Source: Nitrospinae bacterium CG22_combo_CG10-13_8_21_14_all_47_10
GTDB taxonomy: Bacteria > Nitrospinota > Nitrospinia > Nitrospinales > VA-1
Assembly: GCA_002786505.1 (NCBI GenBank)
Contig: PCTK01000203.1
Coordinates: 1,000-10,817 of the forward strand
Direction: 5' to 3'
Length of the DNA stretch: 9,818 bases
The notes below the pieces were generated by a model. It saw nothing but the letters and a program-made list of their open reading frames with translations. It ran no database searches and was not told the DNA's origin. Position 1 is the first letter of the stretch, and each line of letters opens with the position of its first letter. Of this stretch, positions 1 to 6,794 are shown piece after piece. The position numbers and the translations under genes were made by a program.

Positions 1-23
1 CGGTTGGGCATTTTTGAACGCTG

Positions 24-57
24 AAAAAAGCTGGCCCCAGGGTAGTGGGGGGCAAGC
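24..57 (-). terminator. Candidate intrinsic terminator of the leftward phosphatase gene
   Basis: Read on the minus strand, the arm at 57-49 pairs with the arm at 38-30 over nine positions with one mismatch (33/54). The loop is ten bases (48-39), and a run of six U follows (29-24). It lies about 90 nt beyond the stop codon of the minus-strand phosphatase gene and points the right way to end that transcript. The U tract occurs on the minus strand only, so it would not act on rightward transcription. No folding energy was computed. Confidence 0.55.
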
Positions 58-148
58 CCGCGCCTTGAGAAAAGTTAACGAATCCAGGGGGCAACAATGC
101 CTGCTTCCTTAATGGGTGCCGACCCGGCAACACCTTACAGCCAGATTT

Positions 149-1453
149 TTATAAAGCTTTAAAGGTCAGGGAGGTGAGGTCGTCAAACTGGGGGGCAGGG
201 CCAATGAATTGTTTGATGGAGGTTTCCAGGCTTTGCAGGAACTCTTCCGGCTCGGCGGTATTGTTGGCGAACAGGCTTTTCAGCCGGTCTGTTCCGAATT
301 CCTCCTGCTTTTTGTTTTTGGGTTCGGTCACCCCGTCAGTAAAAATAAGGATCTGGTCACCGCTTTGCAGGGTATGTTCTTCCTGGTTGTATTGGATATT
401 GGGAAGGATTCCCAAGGGGGTTCCACTGGCTGAGCCGATTTCCTGAATGGAGTTGTTTCTTTTTAAAAGAAGCGACAGGTGACCACCGTTGGCGATACTC
501 AGTTTTTTTGTTTTCATATCCAGCATGCAAAACACGGCGGTGGTAAACATGCCGCGGTAGGACCTTTCGCAGAGCGTTTTATTGACCTGGGCCAGAACCT
601 TTGCGGGTTCCGGGTCTACTTGCGAAATATAGCGGAAATCGCTCATCAATCGGGCCATTTGCAAGGCGGCGGGCACACCTTTTCCGGAAACGTCTCCCAA
701 TACAATGCCCAGTAGTTCGTTTTCAAAAGGAATAAAATCATAATAGTCGCCACCCACTACCTGGGCCGCGTGGGTTTGGGCGGCAAAGCTGAAGTTGGTA
801 TGTTGTGGAGTGGAGGTTGGAAGAAAGCTTTCCTGAACCGATTGCGCGAATTCCATATCTTTTTCCATACGCTGGTTTTCCATAAGTACCAGATGCATTC
901 GTGCGTTATGGATGGCCAGGGCGGCACTGTCGCAGAGCAGGAGAAAAAGTTCCTGATCGCTTTGCTTAAATACCTGGCCATTTTGTTTGCCATGAATCAC
1001 CTGGCAGACTCCAATAATTTTTCCTTTGGCTTTAAGCGGTGAGCATAGAATAGAGCCGGTTTGGAACCCTGATTGTTTGTCATAACCCGGATTGAATTTG
1101 GGGTGCTGGTAGGCATCTTCGATGATAATGGGGTCACCCGTTTTGGCTACGGTACCGGCAATGCCTTCCCCAATTTTCAGCCGGGTCATGGTTTTAATTT
1201 TTTCGCCCACCTCGCTCAGGGCAATTTGGAATACCAGTTCATTCGTGTCTTCATCGACAAGTAGTAAACTGCAAGCATCGGCATTCATGACTTTTTTAGC
1301 AACATTCATGATGGTGTCGAGCAAGTTGGCGAGATTCAGTTCGGAATTGATGAGAGAAGTGATTTTGTAGCAGGTCTCCAGTTGGTTGACCCGCTGTTCC
1401 AACTGGGCTAGTCGTGAATCCATGTAAGGCGATGTATTTTTATCTGTACTCAT
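149..1453 (-). CDS. GAF-domain PP2C/SpoIIE-type serine phosphatase (RsbU-like)
   Basis: This 434-residue protein appears cytoplasmic, with no membrane segment or signal peptide. A short coiled coil (about residues 12-30) precedes a GAF sensor domain (about 35-185). A helical linker (186-212) leads to a SpoIIE/RsbU PP2C-like phosphatase domain (about 228-432). Metal-binding acidic residues of the family are visible: D236 and D239 in GGDYYDF, D254 in GDVSGKG, D373 in FTDGVTE, and D424/D425 in DDLTSLT. Known relatives dephosphorylate a phosphoserine on an anti-sigma-factor antagonist, or on a similar STAS protein, in response to a signal bound by the sensor domain. An AGAGG Shine-Dalgarno sequence about 5 nt upstream supports the ATG at 1453; Met11 is an alternative start. 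The gene is transcribed away from the housekeeping cluster, and no STAS, anti-sigma or sigma gene is in the window, so its partner and GAF ligand are unknown. Confidence 0.93.
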   Translation of the reverse strand: MSTDKNTSPYMDSRLAQLEQRVNQLETCYKITSLINSELNLANLLDTIMNVAKKVMNADACSLLLVDEDTNELVFQIALSEVGEKIKTMTRLKIGEGIAGTVAKTGDPIIIEDAYQHPKFNPGYDKQSGFQTGSILCSPLKAKGKIIGVCQVIHGKQNGQVFKQSDQELFLLLCDSAALAIHNARMHLVLMENQRMEKDMEFAQSVQESFLPTSTPQHTNFSFAAQTHAAQVVGGDYYDFIPFENELLGIVLGDVSGKGVPAALQMARLMSDFRYISQVDPEPAKVLAQVNKTLCERSYRGMFTTAVFCMLDMKTKKLSIANGGHLSLLLKRNNSIQEIGSASGTPLGILPNIQYNQEEHTLQSGDQILIFTDGVTEPKNKKQEEFGTDRLKSLFANNTAEPEEFLQSLETSIKQFIGPAPQFDDLTSLTFKAL

Positions 1454-1465
1454 AGACCTCTCGGG

Positions 1466-1480
1466 CCAGCGTGACGCTGG
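1466..1480. promoter_or_regulatory. Perfect 7-bp inverted repeat in the phosphatase leader
   Basis: CCAGCGT and ACGCTGG form a perfect inverted repeat around a single G, 13 nt upstream of the phosphatase start and just before its Shine-Dalgarno sequence. It could be a protein-binding operator. As RNA it could form a six-bp hairpin with a three-base loop that affects ribosome access. The symmetry is seen directly; the function is inference. Confidence 0.4.
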
Positions 1481-1562
1481 ACATAGGGTTGCAATAACTT
1501 ACCCAGCCGAGATAACTCGTTGCTTGCCAGTTGGCCCCAGGCCGAGTGGGAGAGAAATAACT

Positions 1563-1590
1563 TTTACTTGGTTGTTAACATAGCTAAAAT
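1563..1590 (+). promoter_or_regulatory. Candidate sigma70 promoter for the rightward cluster
   Basis: TTTACT (1563-1568, four of six to TTGACA) is followed after a 16-nt spacer by TAAAAT (1585-1590, five of six to TATAAT). Transcription would start near 1597, about 30 nt before the ATG of the DUF721 gene. It sits in the divergent region, where a rightward promoter is expected. The assignment rests on consensus matching only. Confidence 0.4.
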
Positions 1591-1627
1591 GGCATAGTGG
1601 GTCAAACCATTTCCCGGATATCCCGTT

Positions 1628-1948
1628 ATGGATAAGAAGCTAAAAAAAAGTTCTGGCCGAAACTGGTCAGAAATCAGGTCGGTCCTTTTTCGGTCCCTGC
1701 CCGATGAAATATTTTCCAAAGAGAACCAGGAAGAATGGCTGGTCTACCATTGGAACCTGGTTGTGGGAAAAGAAATCTCGGGGGTTTCCAGCATTGATAA
1801 GATGAGCCGGGGGATACTCCATGTGCGGGTAAAGGGTAAAGAGTGGGTGCCGGTTCTGGATAGGTTAAAAATGAAGATAATACAGGAAATAAACAGTCGG
1901 GCCGGGGAACAGTTGTTAAACGGTATTGTTTTTAAGGCGGTGGCCTGA
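1628..1948 (+). CDS. DUF721/DciA-family protein
   Basis: This small 106-residue soluble protein has the DUF721 pattern. W42 is followed by VVG (45-47), then G62, L64 and V66 in a strand ending at the conserved W73, and a helix with L77-x-x-L80 and an IN motif (88-89). DciA, the characterised member of this family, is the ancestral loader of the replicative helicase DnaB. Short single-domain members like this one are widespread and often annotated only as DUF721, so I leave the symbol blank. The ATG start has only a weak upstream GGAT as a ribosome site. It is the first gene of the rightward run, 174 bp from the divergent phosphatase gene and 48 bp before the TPR gene. No helicase gene is nearby to strengthen the role. 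Confidence 0.82.
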   Translation: MDKKLKKSSGRNWSEIRSVLFRSLPDEIFSKENQEEWLVYHWNLVVGKEISGVSSIDKMSRGILHVRVKGKEWVPVLDRLKMKIIQEINSRAGEQLLNGIVFKAVA

Positions 1949-1996
1949 TAGGCTTCTTGAAGATGAATATTCCAATATTTCAGGACGATCCAGAAG
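1949..1996 (+). repeat. Short gap with a repeated start context and AT-rich palindrome
   Basis: The 48-bp gap before the TPR gene has two visible features. The decamer GAAGATGAAT occurs at 1959-1968 and again at 1993-2002, where it includes the TPR start codon. Between the copies, TGAATATT (1964-1971) and AATATTTCA (1974-1982) form a near-perfect inverted repeat with one extra T. The ATG in the first copy opens a 17-codon reading frame that ends at 2016 inside the TPR gene. Function is unknown and chance is possible. Confidence 0.3.
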
Positions 1997-3835
1997 ATGA
2001 ATGTTACAGCTTGTGAATTAAATTTTGTTTGCAGATTTGCCAAAGAGTTTTTGCGGGCATGGGGGGTTTTGTTTGTTCCTTTGTTTCTGGCTAACTGCAC
2101 GACACTTTCCGGGGTCCCGGACTCAACGAGCATTGACTTGTCATCGTCTTATGCGGTGCGGTCATTTGAAAGTAAAAAGCAACTTTCTCAGGAACTGGAA
2201 ACGCGGGACCCTCGTTCTTATTACAATTACCTGATGGCCCTGAATGCGGAAAAAGACTTTCAAATGGAACAGGCCGCTTTGCATTATAAGGAAGTGGTTC
2301 GTTATGATCCGGCAGAAGAAAGGTTCCATGAAAAACTGGTCCGTCTGTTGCTTCGCACTGGTCAGTTGGACGAGGCCGTTCAAGCGAGCCAAACTGCGTT
2401 AGCCATATTTCCTCAAAATGAGGAAATTTTGATGACCTTGGGAGATATTCTGGCTGGTCAGGGAAAAGCGGATGAAGCCATTGAACTTTATGACCAGGTC
2501 AGCCGGATTGCCTCTGATAATGCCCGTGCCCCGTTATTGAAAGGTTCGTTGTTAGAAGAACAGGGACAGTATGACCGGGCTTTGGAGGAGTATAAAAAAG
2601 CGGCGCTGATAGAGTCGAAAAATCCTTTGGTGCAGTTTTACCTCGGTCGGGCCTATTTGCGAGACAATCAGTTGCAGGAGGCCGAAAAGAGCCTGGAAAA
2701 GGCGGTTTCCCTGAAACCCAATTTGCTCCAGGCCCGACAGCATTATGCCTGGGCGCTTGAACGCCAGGGCAGAACCATTGAAGCATTGAAAGAATATGGG
2801 CTGTTGTTAAAGCTGACGCCTGAAAATGATTATATTAAAGAACGGGTTGCAAAACTTCACGGTTCGGGAAATTTAGACCAGAATCCCCTTCAAGATTTTG
2901 AATCCATTCCCCCTGGTTTGGCAAAGCAACCCAATATCCATATGCGCATCGCAACGATTTATTTTGAACAAACCCTTTTTTTGAGGGCGTTGGACGAGTT
3001 TCAGCTTGTTGTGGTCGCAAACGATTACAAAGATCCGCATGTTCTCATGGCCCGCATTTATGAAACCCATGGCCGTCTGGACAAAGCTATTGAGGAGTTT
3101 GAGAAAGTCCGAAAGCTGGAGCCGAAATCGCTGGATTTTCTCCTTTATACGGCCCGGCTCTATAGCATGATGAAAAGGACACAAAACGCGGTGGCCCTGC
3201 TTAATGAGGCCGTCCAGATTGAACCAGAGAACGACCAACTGCACCACTCCCTGGCGTTGGCTTACATGGCCCAAAATGAAAATGAAAAGGCCGTTGCAAC
3301 CATGCGTAAGGCCTTGGCCCTGAATCCTCAAAAAGACTCTTACTACTTTGAGTTGGGCGCCTTAATGGAAAAGGCCGGTGATTACAAAGGAGCCATTGAA
3401 AATATGAGGCAGGCGATTGAGTTAAATCCTTTGCATTCCAACGCACATAATTTTTTGGGCTATATGTACGCGCTGGAGGGGCGCGATCTTGATCAGGCGC
3501 TTGAGCATTTGAAAAAAGCCCTGACCATCCAGCCTCGCAACGGCTACTTTCTGGACAGTCTGGGCTGGATTTATTTTAAAAAAGGTGAGCCCGAAAAAGC
3601 TTTAACGCATATTCAGAAAGCCTTGATTTACACGGAGCCGGACCCGGTCCTTTATGATCATCTTGGGGATATTCTATTTTCCCTGGAAAGCTATGATGAA
3701 GCCAGCGGGGCATGGAGAAAAAGCCTGTTTCTAACTGTGAAATCCAAAGAGGACCTGGGTGGAGAAATGCCGGACCCGCAAACGCTCAGGAATAAAATCG
3801 ACAAGGCGAAAAGGCTTTCGCGGCAGAGCTATTAA
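1997..3835 (+). CDS. TPR-repeat protein, predicted outer-membrane lipoprotein
   Basis: The 612-residue protein starts with a long signal-like region. A basic stretch (residues 13-20) is followed by a hydrophobic core (23-32) and a cysteine at 34 in the sequence LANC. This is a plausible but non-canonical lipobox, because Asn precedes the Cys. Thr at the next position would fit sorting to the outer membrane. The rest is almost entirely tetratricopeptide repeats in two blocks, about six repeats in 73-285 and eight in 312-582. They are joined by a linker rich in Pro, Asn and Gln (286-311). TPR arrays bind other proteins and have no activity by themselves. AGGA at 1982-1985 supports the ATG start; a TTG at 2051 would give a shorter, more usual signal peptide. 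The gene lies directly before a LolB-like lipoprotein and ispE, so envelope assembly is likely, but no specific partner can be named. Confidence 0.88.
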   Translation: MNVTACELNFVCRFAKEFLRAWGVLFVPLFLANCTTLSGVPDSTSIDLSSSYAVRSFESKKQLSQELETRDPRSYYNYLMALNAEKDFQMEQAALHYKEVVRYDPAEERFHEKLVRLLLRTGQLDEAVQASQTALAIFPQNEEILMTLGDILAGQGKADEAIELYDQVSRIASDNARAPLLKGSLLEEQGQYDRALEEYKKAALIESKNPLVQFYLGRAYLRDNQLQEAEKSLEKAVSLKPNLLQARQHYAWALERQGRTIEALKEYGLLLKLTPENDYIKERVAKLHGSGNLDQNPLQDFESIPPGLAKQPNIHMRIATIYFEQTLFLRALDEFQLVVVANDYKDPHVLMARIYETHGRLDKAIEEFEKVRKLEPKSLDFLLYTARLYSMMKRTQNAVALLNEAVQIEPENDQLHHSLALAYMAQNENEKAVATMRKALALNPQKDSYYFELGALMEKAGDYKGAIENMRQAIELNPLHSNAHNFLGYMYALEGRDLDQALEHLKKALTIQPRNGYFLDSLGWIYFKKGEPEKALTHIQKALIYTEPDPVLYDHLGDILFSLESYDEASGAWRKSLFLTVKSKEDLGGEMPDPQTLRNKIDKAKRLSRQSY

Positions 3836-3845
3836 GGGCTCGTTG
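3834..3845 (+). promoter_or_regulatory. Ribosome site and TTG start of the LolB-like gene
   Basis: AAGGG (3834-3838) overlaps the stop codon of the TPR gene and is followed after four bases by TTG (3843-3845) in the frame of the LolB-like protein. An in-frame ATG at 3759 lies 77 nt inside the TPR gene and would add a very basic, non-signal stretch. The GTG at 3867 has no ribosome site. TTG is therefore the preferred start, although the spacing is slightly short. Confidence 0.5.
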
Positions 3846-4658
3846 AACCCCTACCCATTAACGCGTGTGACAAACAACCCCCATTTATTCAGACTTCTTG
3901 TTTTTGTTTTGTTGGGTTGGGGATGTCAGCCCAGGGTGGAACCTGTTGCACCGCACTTTTTAAAAGATTCTATCACCACCGGTTACATTTTAAAAAGGCA
4001 GGTAGACCGGGCCGGGCAAATAAAAGATATAAAAGCCTTCACCCGCACCTCCTTTCTGGGACCAAAGCTAAAGCAAAGTTTCCGTCAATCCCTATTGATT
4101 CAGAATAATCTGTCCATCCGTGTGGATACCTATGGCTTGTTTGGTCAGGCTCTGGGGGTCTTCACCCACCATGAGGGCAGGACCGTATTTTTTGATCCGG
4201 TAAAGGGCAGAGTTTATTCCGGGGTGGAAGTGGGATCCCTGATGGAGAAAATGCTGGGAACGCAGGTGGACTTTCGTGAGCATCTCAGGATTTTTGTCGG
4301 TCATATTCCAAGGATTGAGCTACTCAGGATTTTGGATTCGCGCCTCAACTCGGATAGGACGCAATATATCCTTCATTTAACCGATATACAGCGCGGGGGA
4401 AGCGTGACCCTTCAGTTTTCTGCCCTGACCCTGCTTCCTCTTGAGATGACCCGCGAATTAGCCGGGCATTTGGTTTATAAGGTGCAATGGGAGGAATACC
4501 AAAAGGTGGGGGATCATGACTTCCCTCATCTGGTGACGCTATCGTTTCCTGAAAAACAAGAAATTATTCGGGTGAAATATAAGAACCCGATTATTAACAA
4601 AGGGTTGCCTGAGGATACATTTCGGTTCCTGGAGCCCTTATCTGCGCAAAGTCGATGA
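3843..4658 (+). CDS. LolB-like / DUF4292-type outer-membrane lipoprotein
   Basis: From the TTG start the protein has 271 residues. A signal peptide with Arg17 and a hydrophobic run (18-25) ends at Cys28 in LGWGC. The lipobox is non-canonical because Gly, not a bulky aliphatic residue, sits three before Cys. The mature part looks like a LolA/LolB-type beta half-barrel. It includes the segment RVDTYGLFGQALGVF (93-107), a strand pattern around the FFDP and VYSG motifs, and a LxxFVGHIP helix near 148-156. LolB in E. coli receives lipoproteins from LolA and inserts them in the outer membrane; DUF4292 proteins share the fold but are less understood. Position immediately upstream of ispE matches lolB in E. 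coli and LolB-like genes in Deltaproteobacteria. The stop codon overlaps the ispE start (ATGA), which suggests translational coupling. Family membership is likely; lipoprotein-insertion activity is inferred. Confidence 0.75.
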   Translation: MNPYPLTRVTNNPHLFRLLVFVLLGWGCQPRVEPVAPHFLKDSITTGYILKRQVDRAGQIKDIKAFTRTSFLGPKLKQSFRQSLLIQNNLSIRVDTYGLFGQALGVFTHHEGRTVFFDPVKGRVYSGVEVGSLMEKMLGTQVDFREHLRIFVGHIPRIELLRILDSRLNSDRTQYILHLTDIQRGGSVTLQFSALTLLPLEMTRELAGHLVYKVQWEEYQKVGDHDFPHLVTLSFPEKQEIIRVKYKNPIINKGLPEDTFRFLEPLSAQSR

Positions 4659-5548
4659 CCACCATTTCTTTTAAGACTCCAGCCAAAGTAAATTTAGGCC
4701 TCCATATGCTTAGTAAGCGGGAAGACGGCTTTCATGAGCTCGAAACCATTTTTCAAATGGTGAACTGGTGCGATGAAATCAAAATAGAATGTCTTTCGCG
4801 CGGATTGGAACTGGTTTGCGACCAACCAGATATTCCCAAAGATGAAAGAAACCTGGCTATCAAGGCCGCCCATATTTTGCAAACCAGGTTTCCTGATCGG
4901 TGCAAGGGCGCAAGAATCCATTTAAAAAAAAATATACCGCATGGGGCAGGACTGGGCGGAGGCAGTGGCAACGCCGCCGGGGTTTTGCTTGCACTTAACT
5001 TTTTGTGGAACTTGAAAATAAAGCGACAGGACTTGATCGGGATGGCTGTCGATCTGGGTTCGGATGTGCCATTTTTCCTGCTTTCTCCCTGTGCCATTGG
5101 CAGGGGCCGGGGAGAAATTCTTGAGGAAGTCAAAAGTTCCATTAATTTTTATATTTTAATGGTTTACCCAGGGTTTGCCATATCCACGGCTTCGGTTTAT
5201 GGGAATCTAAAATTGGAGTTGACAAAGCGGGAAAATAATATTAGCATTTTGAAAAATTTTCTCTTGCAGTCGGAGTTTGCCCAATTGGGGTCTGCCTGGT
5301 CCAATGACTTGGAACCCGTTGTATTTAAAGAGTATCCGAGTGTTTTTGGGATAAAAAAGGAACTGCTTGCTTTGGGGGCGAAGGGAGCACTTCTTTCAGG
5401 AAGCGGCTCCACGGTCTTTGGTATTTTCGACAATCCCGAAACAGCGAACAATGCGTACGCCCGGTTGGAGAGGGCGGACTTCACGCTGTTTTTAGCCAAA
5501 AACATTGTCAGTTTATCCGAATTATATCCTGAGGAAATGTTGCGTTAG
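4655..5548 (+). CDS. ispE: 4-diphosphocytidyl-2-C-methyl-D-erythritol kinase
   Basis: IspE phosphorylates the 2-hydroxyl of CDP-methylerythritol with ATP, the fourth step of the MEP pathway to isopentenyl diphosphate in the cytoplasm. The 297-residue length is normal. GHMP-kinase signatures are complete: TPAKVNLGL (8-16) with the catalytic Lys11, the glycine-rich ATP loop IPHGAGLGGGSGNAAG (94-109), DLGSDVPFF (133-141) with the catalytic Asp137, and LLSGSGSTVFGIF near the C-terminus. The ATG lies within the stop of the LolB-like gene (ATGA), so it is probably translated by coupling. The following 174 bp lead to tRNA-Gln. The presence of IspE implies the non-mevalonate route in this organism. 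Confidence 0.97.
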   Translation: MTTISFKTPAKVNLGLHMLSKREDGFHELETIFQMVNWCDEIKIECLSRGLELVCDQPDIPKDERNLAIKAAHILQTRFPDRCKGARIHLKKNIPHGAGLGGGSGNAAGVLLALNFLWNLKIKRQDLIGMAVDLGSDVPFFLLSPCAIGRGRGEILEEVKSSINFYILMVYPGFAISTASVYGNLKLELTKRENNISILKNFLLQSEFAQLGSAWSNDLEPVVFKEYPSVFGIKKELLALGAKGALLSGSGSTVFGIFDNPETANNAYARLERADFTLFLAKNIVSLSELYPEEMLR

Positions 5549-5636
5549 CGACAACCCTTGCTTTCGTGCCTGGGGTGTGTGGTGATTTTTCGTTTTCCGC
5601 GCCCAAGAGGAGGAGATCAAATAAGTACTGGAGGGG

Positions 5637-5660
5637 CTCATTTTCCTGTTTGGAAATGAG
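5637..5660 (+). other. Hairpin in the ispE to tRNA-Gln spacer
   Basis: The arm CTCATTTTCC (5637-5646) pairs with GGAAATGAG (5652-5660) over nine base pairs with one bulged T and a five-base loop. It is about 90 nt after the ispE stop and 62 nt before the tRNA. No U tract follows, so it does not look like an intrinsic terminator. It could protect or help process the 3' end of the upstream mRNA. The rest of the 174-bp spacer shows no gene I can support. Confidence 0.35.
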
Positions 5661-5722
5661 GCGGGGAAGTTGGGAAAACAGAGAACCTCGGCGCGTTACC
5701 GCGGATTGGGTTTTTATACTTT

Positions 5723-5798
5723 TGGGGCGTCGTCAAGTGGCTAAGACACAGGATTTTGATTCCTGCATTCGGAGGTTCGAGTCCTCCCGCCCCAGCCA
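5723..5798 (+). tRNA. tRNA-Gln (anticodon UUG)
   Basis: The 76-nt cloverleaf includes an encoded CCA. The acceptor stem TGGGGCG (5723-5729) pairs fully with CGCCCCA (5788-5794), followed by discriminator G5795 and CCA (5796-5798). The anticodon stem CAGGA/TCCTG carries the loop TTTTGAT with anticodon TTG, reading CAA (and CAG by wobble). The T arm is GGAGG-TTCGAGT-CCTCC. A weak U1-A72 pair and G73 are typical of glutamine tRNAs. It is co-directional with ispE and prs, 24 nt before the prs start. No good promoter is positioned for it, so release from a longer transcript by RNase P and 3' processing is likely. Confidence 0.97.
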
Positions 5799-5822
5799 GA
5801 TTTTTGTGGGGATTTATAAAAA

Positions 5823-6788
5823 ATGGATTCCAGCGGTAACGGGCGGTTACTTGTTTTTTCGGGCAGGGCTAATCGGCTTTTAGCAGAAGATATCTGTAAA
5901 TATCTTAAAGTGTCCTTAGGAAAAACAGTGATCCGTGATTTCTCGGATAAAGAGATTTATGTGCGGATCGAAGAAAATGTTCGCGGAGCGGATGTTTTTG
6001 TTGTTCAGCCGACTTGTTTTCCCGGCAATACCAACTTGATGGAATTGCTGATCATGATCGATGCCTTGCGCCGGTCGTCGGCAAGAAGGATTACGTCGGT
6101 GATTCCCTATTACGGTTACGCGCGTCAGGATCGCAAATGCGAACCCAGAGTGCCGATCACCTCCAAGCTGGTCGCTGATTTGCTGGCAACGGCTGGGACG
6201 GACCGGGTTTTGACCGTCGATCTTCATGCCGGACAGATTCAGGGATTTTTCAATATCCCGGTGGATCACTTGTTCGCCATGAATGTTTTGATTGAATATA
6301 TTCGCAAACTTAACTTGCTGAATCTGGTTGTTATATCACCCGACGCAGGGGGCGTGGAGCGGGCCAGAGCCTTTGCCAAAAGGCTGGACACTTCTCTCGC
6401 AATTATCGATAAACGCCGTGATGCTCCGAACGAAGCCAGGGCCATGAATATAATTGGTGATGTGAGAGGCAAGGTCGCGTTTATTGTGGATGATATGATT
6501 GATACTGCGGGAACCCTCATGGAGGCAACCGAGGCACTGCTAAAGGCGGGGGCCAGTGAGGTTCATGCTTGCTGTTCCCATGCAGTTCTTTCTGGCCCTG
6601 CGGGTGAGCGAATCAGCAGTTCTCCGCTCAAGTCGGTGGTGACGACAAATAGCATTCCCCTGGCAAACGGGTTGGAGGCAAATTCGAAAATCAAGGTCTT
6701 GTCGATCGCGCCATTGCTGGGAGAAGCTATTTTAAGAATTCACGAGGAAACCTCGGTCAGTTCGTTATTTGATTCAACCCGAGAATAA
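5823..6788 (+). CDS. prs: Ribose-phosphate pyrophosphokinase (PRPP synthetase)
   Basis: Prs transfers pyrophosphate from ATP to ribose 5-phosphate, giving PRPP for purine, pyrimidine, histidine, tryptophan and NAD synthesis. The 321-residue length is close to the usual 310-320. Visible motifs are LLVFSGRAN at the N-terminus (9-17), VIPYYGYARQDRK (93-105), TVDLHAGQIQGFF (131-143), SPDAGGVERAR (172-182), the flexible-loop DKRR (197-200) and the PRPP-binding VDDMIDTAGT (222-231). All are intact, so an active class I enzyme is expected. The ATG follows the tRNA-Gln gene by 24 nt. A GGGG stretch about 10 nt upstream is a modest ribosome site. The ispE-tRNA-prs order is known from several proteobacterial lineages. 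No terminator follows, and the gap to rplY is 72 bp. Confidence 0.97.
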   Translation: MDSSGNGRLLVFSGRANRLLAEDICKYLKVSLGKTVIRDFSDKEIYVRIEENVRGADVFVVQPTCFPGNTNLMELLIMIDALRRSSARRITSVIPYYGYARQDRKCEPRVPITSKLVADLLATAGTDRVLTVDLHAGQIQGFFNIPVDHLFAMNVLIEYIRKLNLLNLVVISPDAGGVERARAFAKRLDTSLAIIDKRRDAPNEARAMNIIGDVRGKVAFIVDDMIDTAGTLMEATEALLKAGASEVHACCSHAVLSGPAGERISSSPLKSVVTTNSIPLANGLEANSKIKVLSIAPLLGEAILRIHEETSVSSLFDSTRE

Positions 6789-6794
6789 AAAATC

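Noticed and set aside
2..109. Open frame of 35 codons at the left edge, plus strand
   Set aside because: It covers the terminator hairpin, resembles no known protein end, and is short enough to be chance. A gene tail cannot be fully excluded without the left flank.
1744..2133. 129-codon minus-strand frame across DUF721 and the TPR start
   Set aside because: It is antisense to two supported genes, with no ribosome site or recognisable family.
5551..5595. Weak hairpin plus T-rich stretch after ispE as an intrinsic terminator
   Set aside because: The possible stem is only about six pairs with a bulge and a 15-nt loop, and the T-rich part is separated from it. The evidence is too weak to call.
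5715..5720. TATACT as the -10 box of a tRNA-Gln promoter
   Set aside because: It ends two bases before the mature tRNA, so transcription would begin inside the tRNA, and no matching -35 box is present.
5566..5883. 105-codon open frame spanning the tRNA-Gln gene
   Set aside because: It runs through the whole tRNA and into prs in another frame, has no recognisable domain and is low-complexity Arg/Ser-rich. It is a chance frame.
6743..6755. Perfect hairpin CGAGG-AAA-CCTCG near the prs 3' end as a terminator
   Set aside because: It lies inside the coding sequence and has no U tract after it, and rplY follows closely in the same direction.
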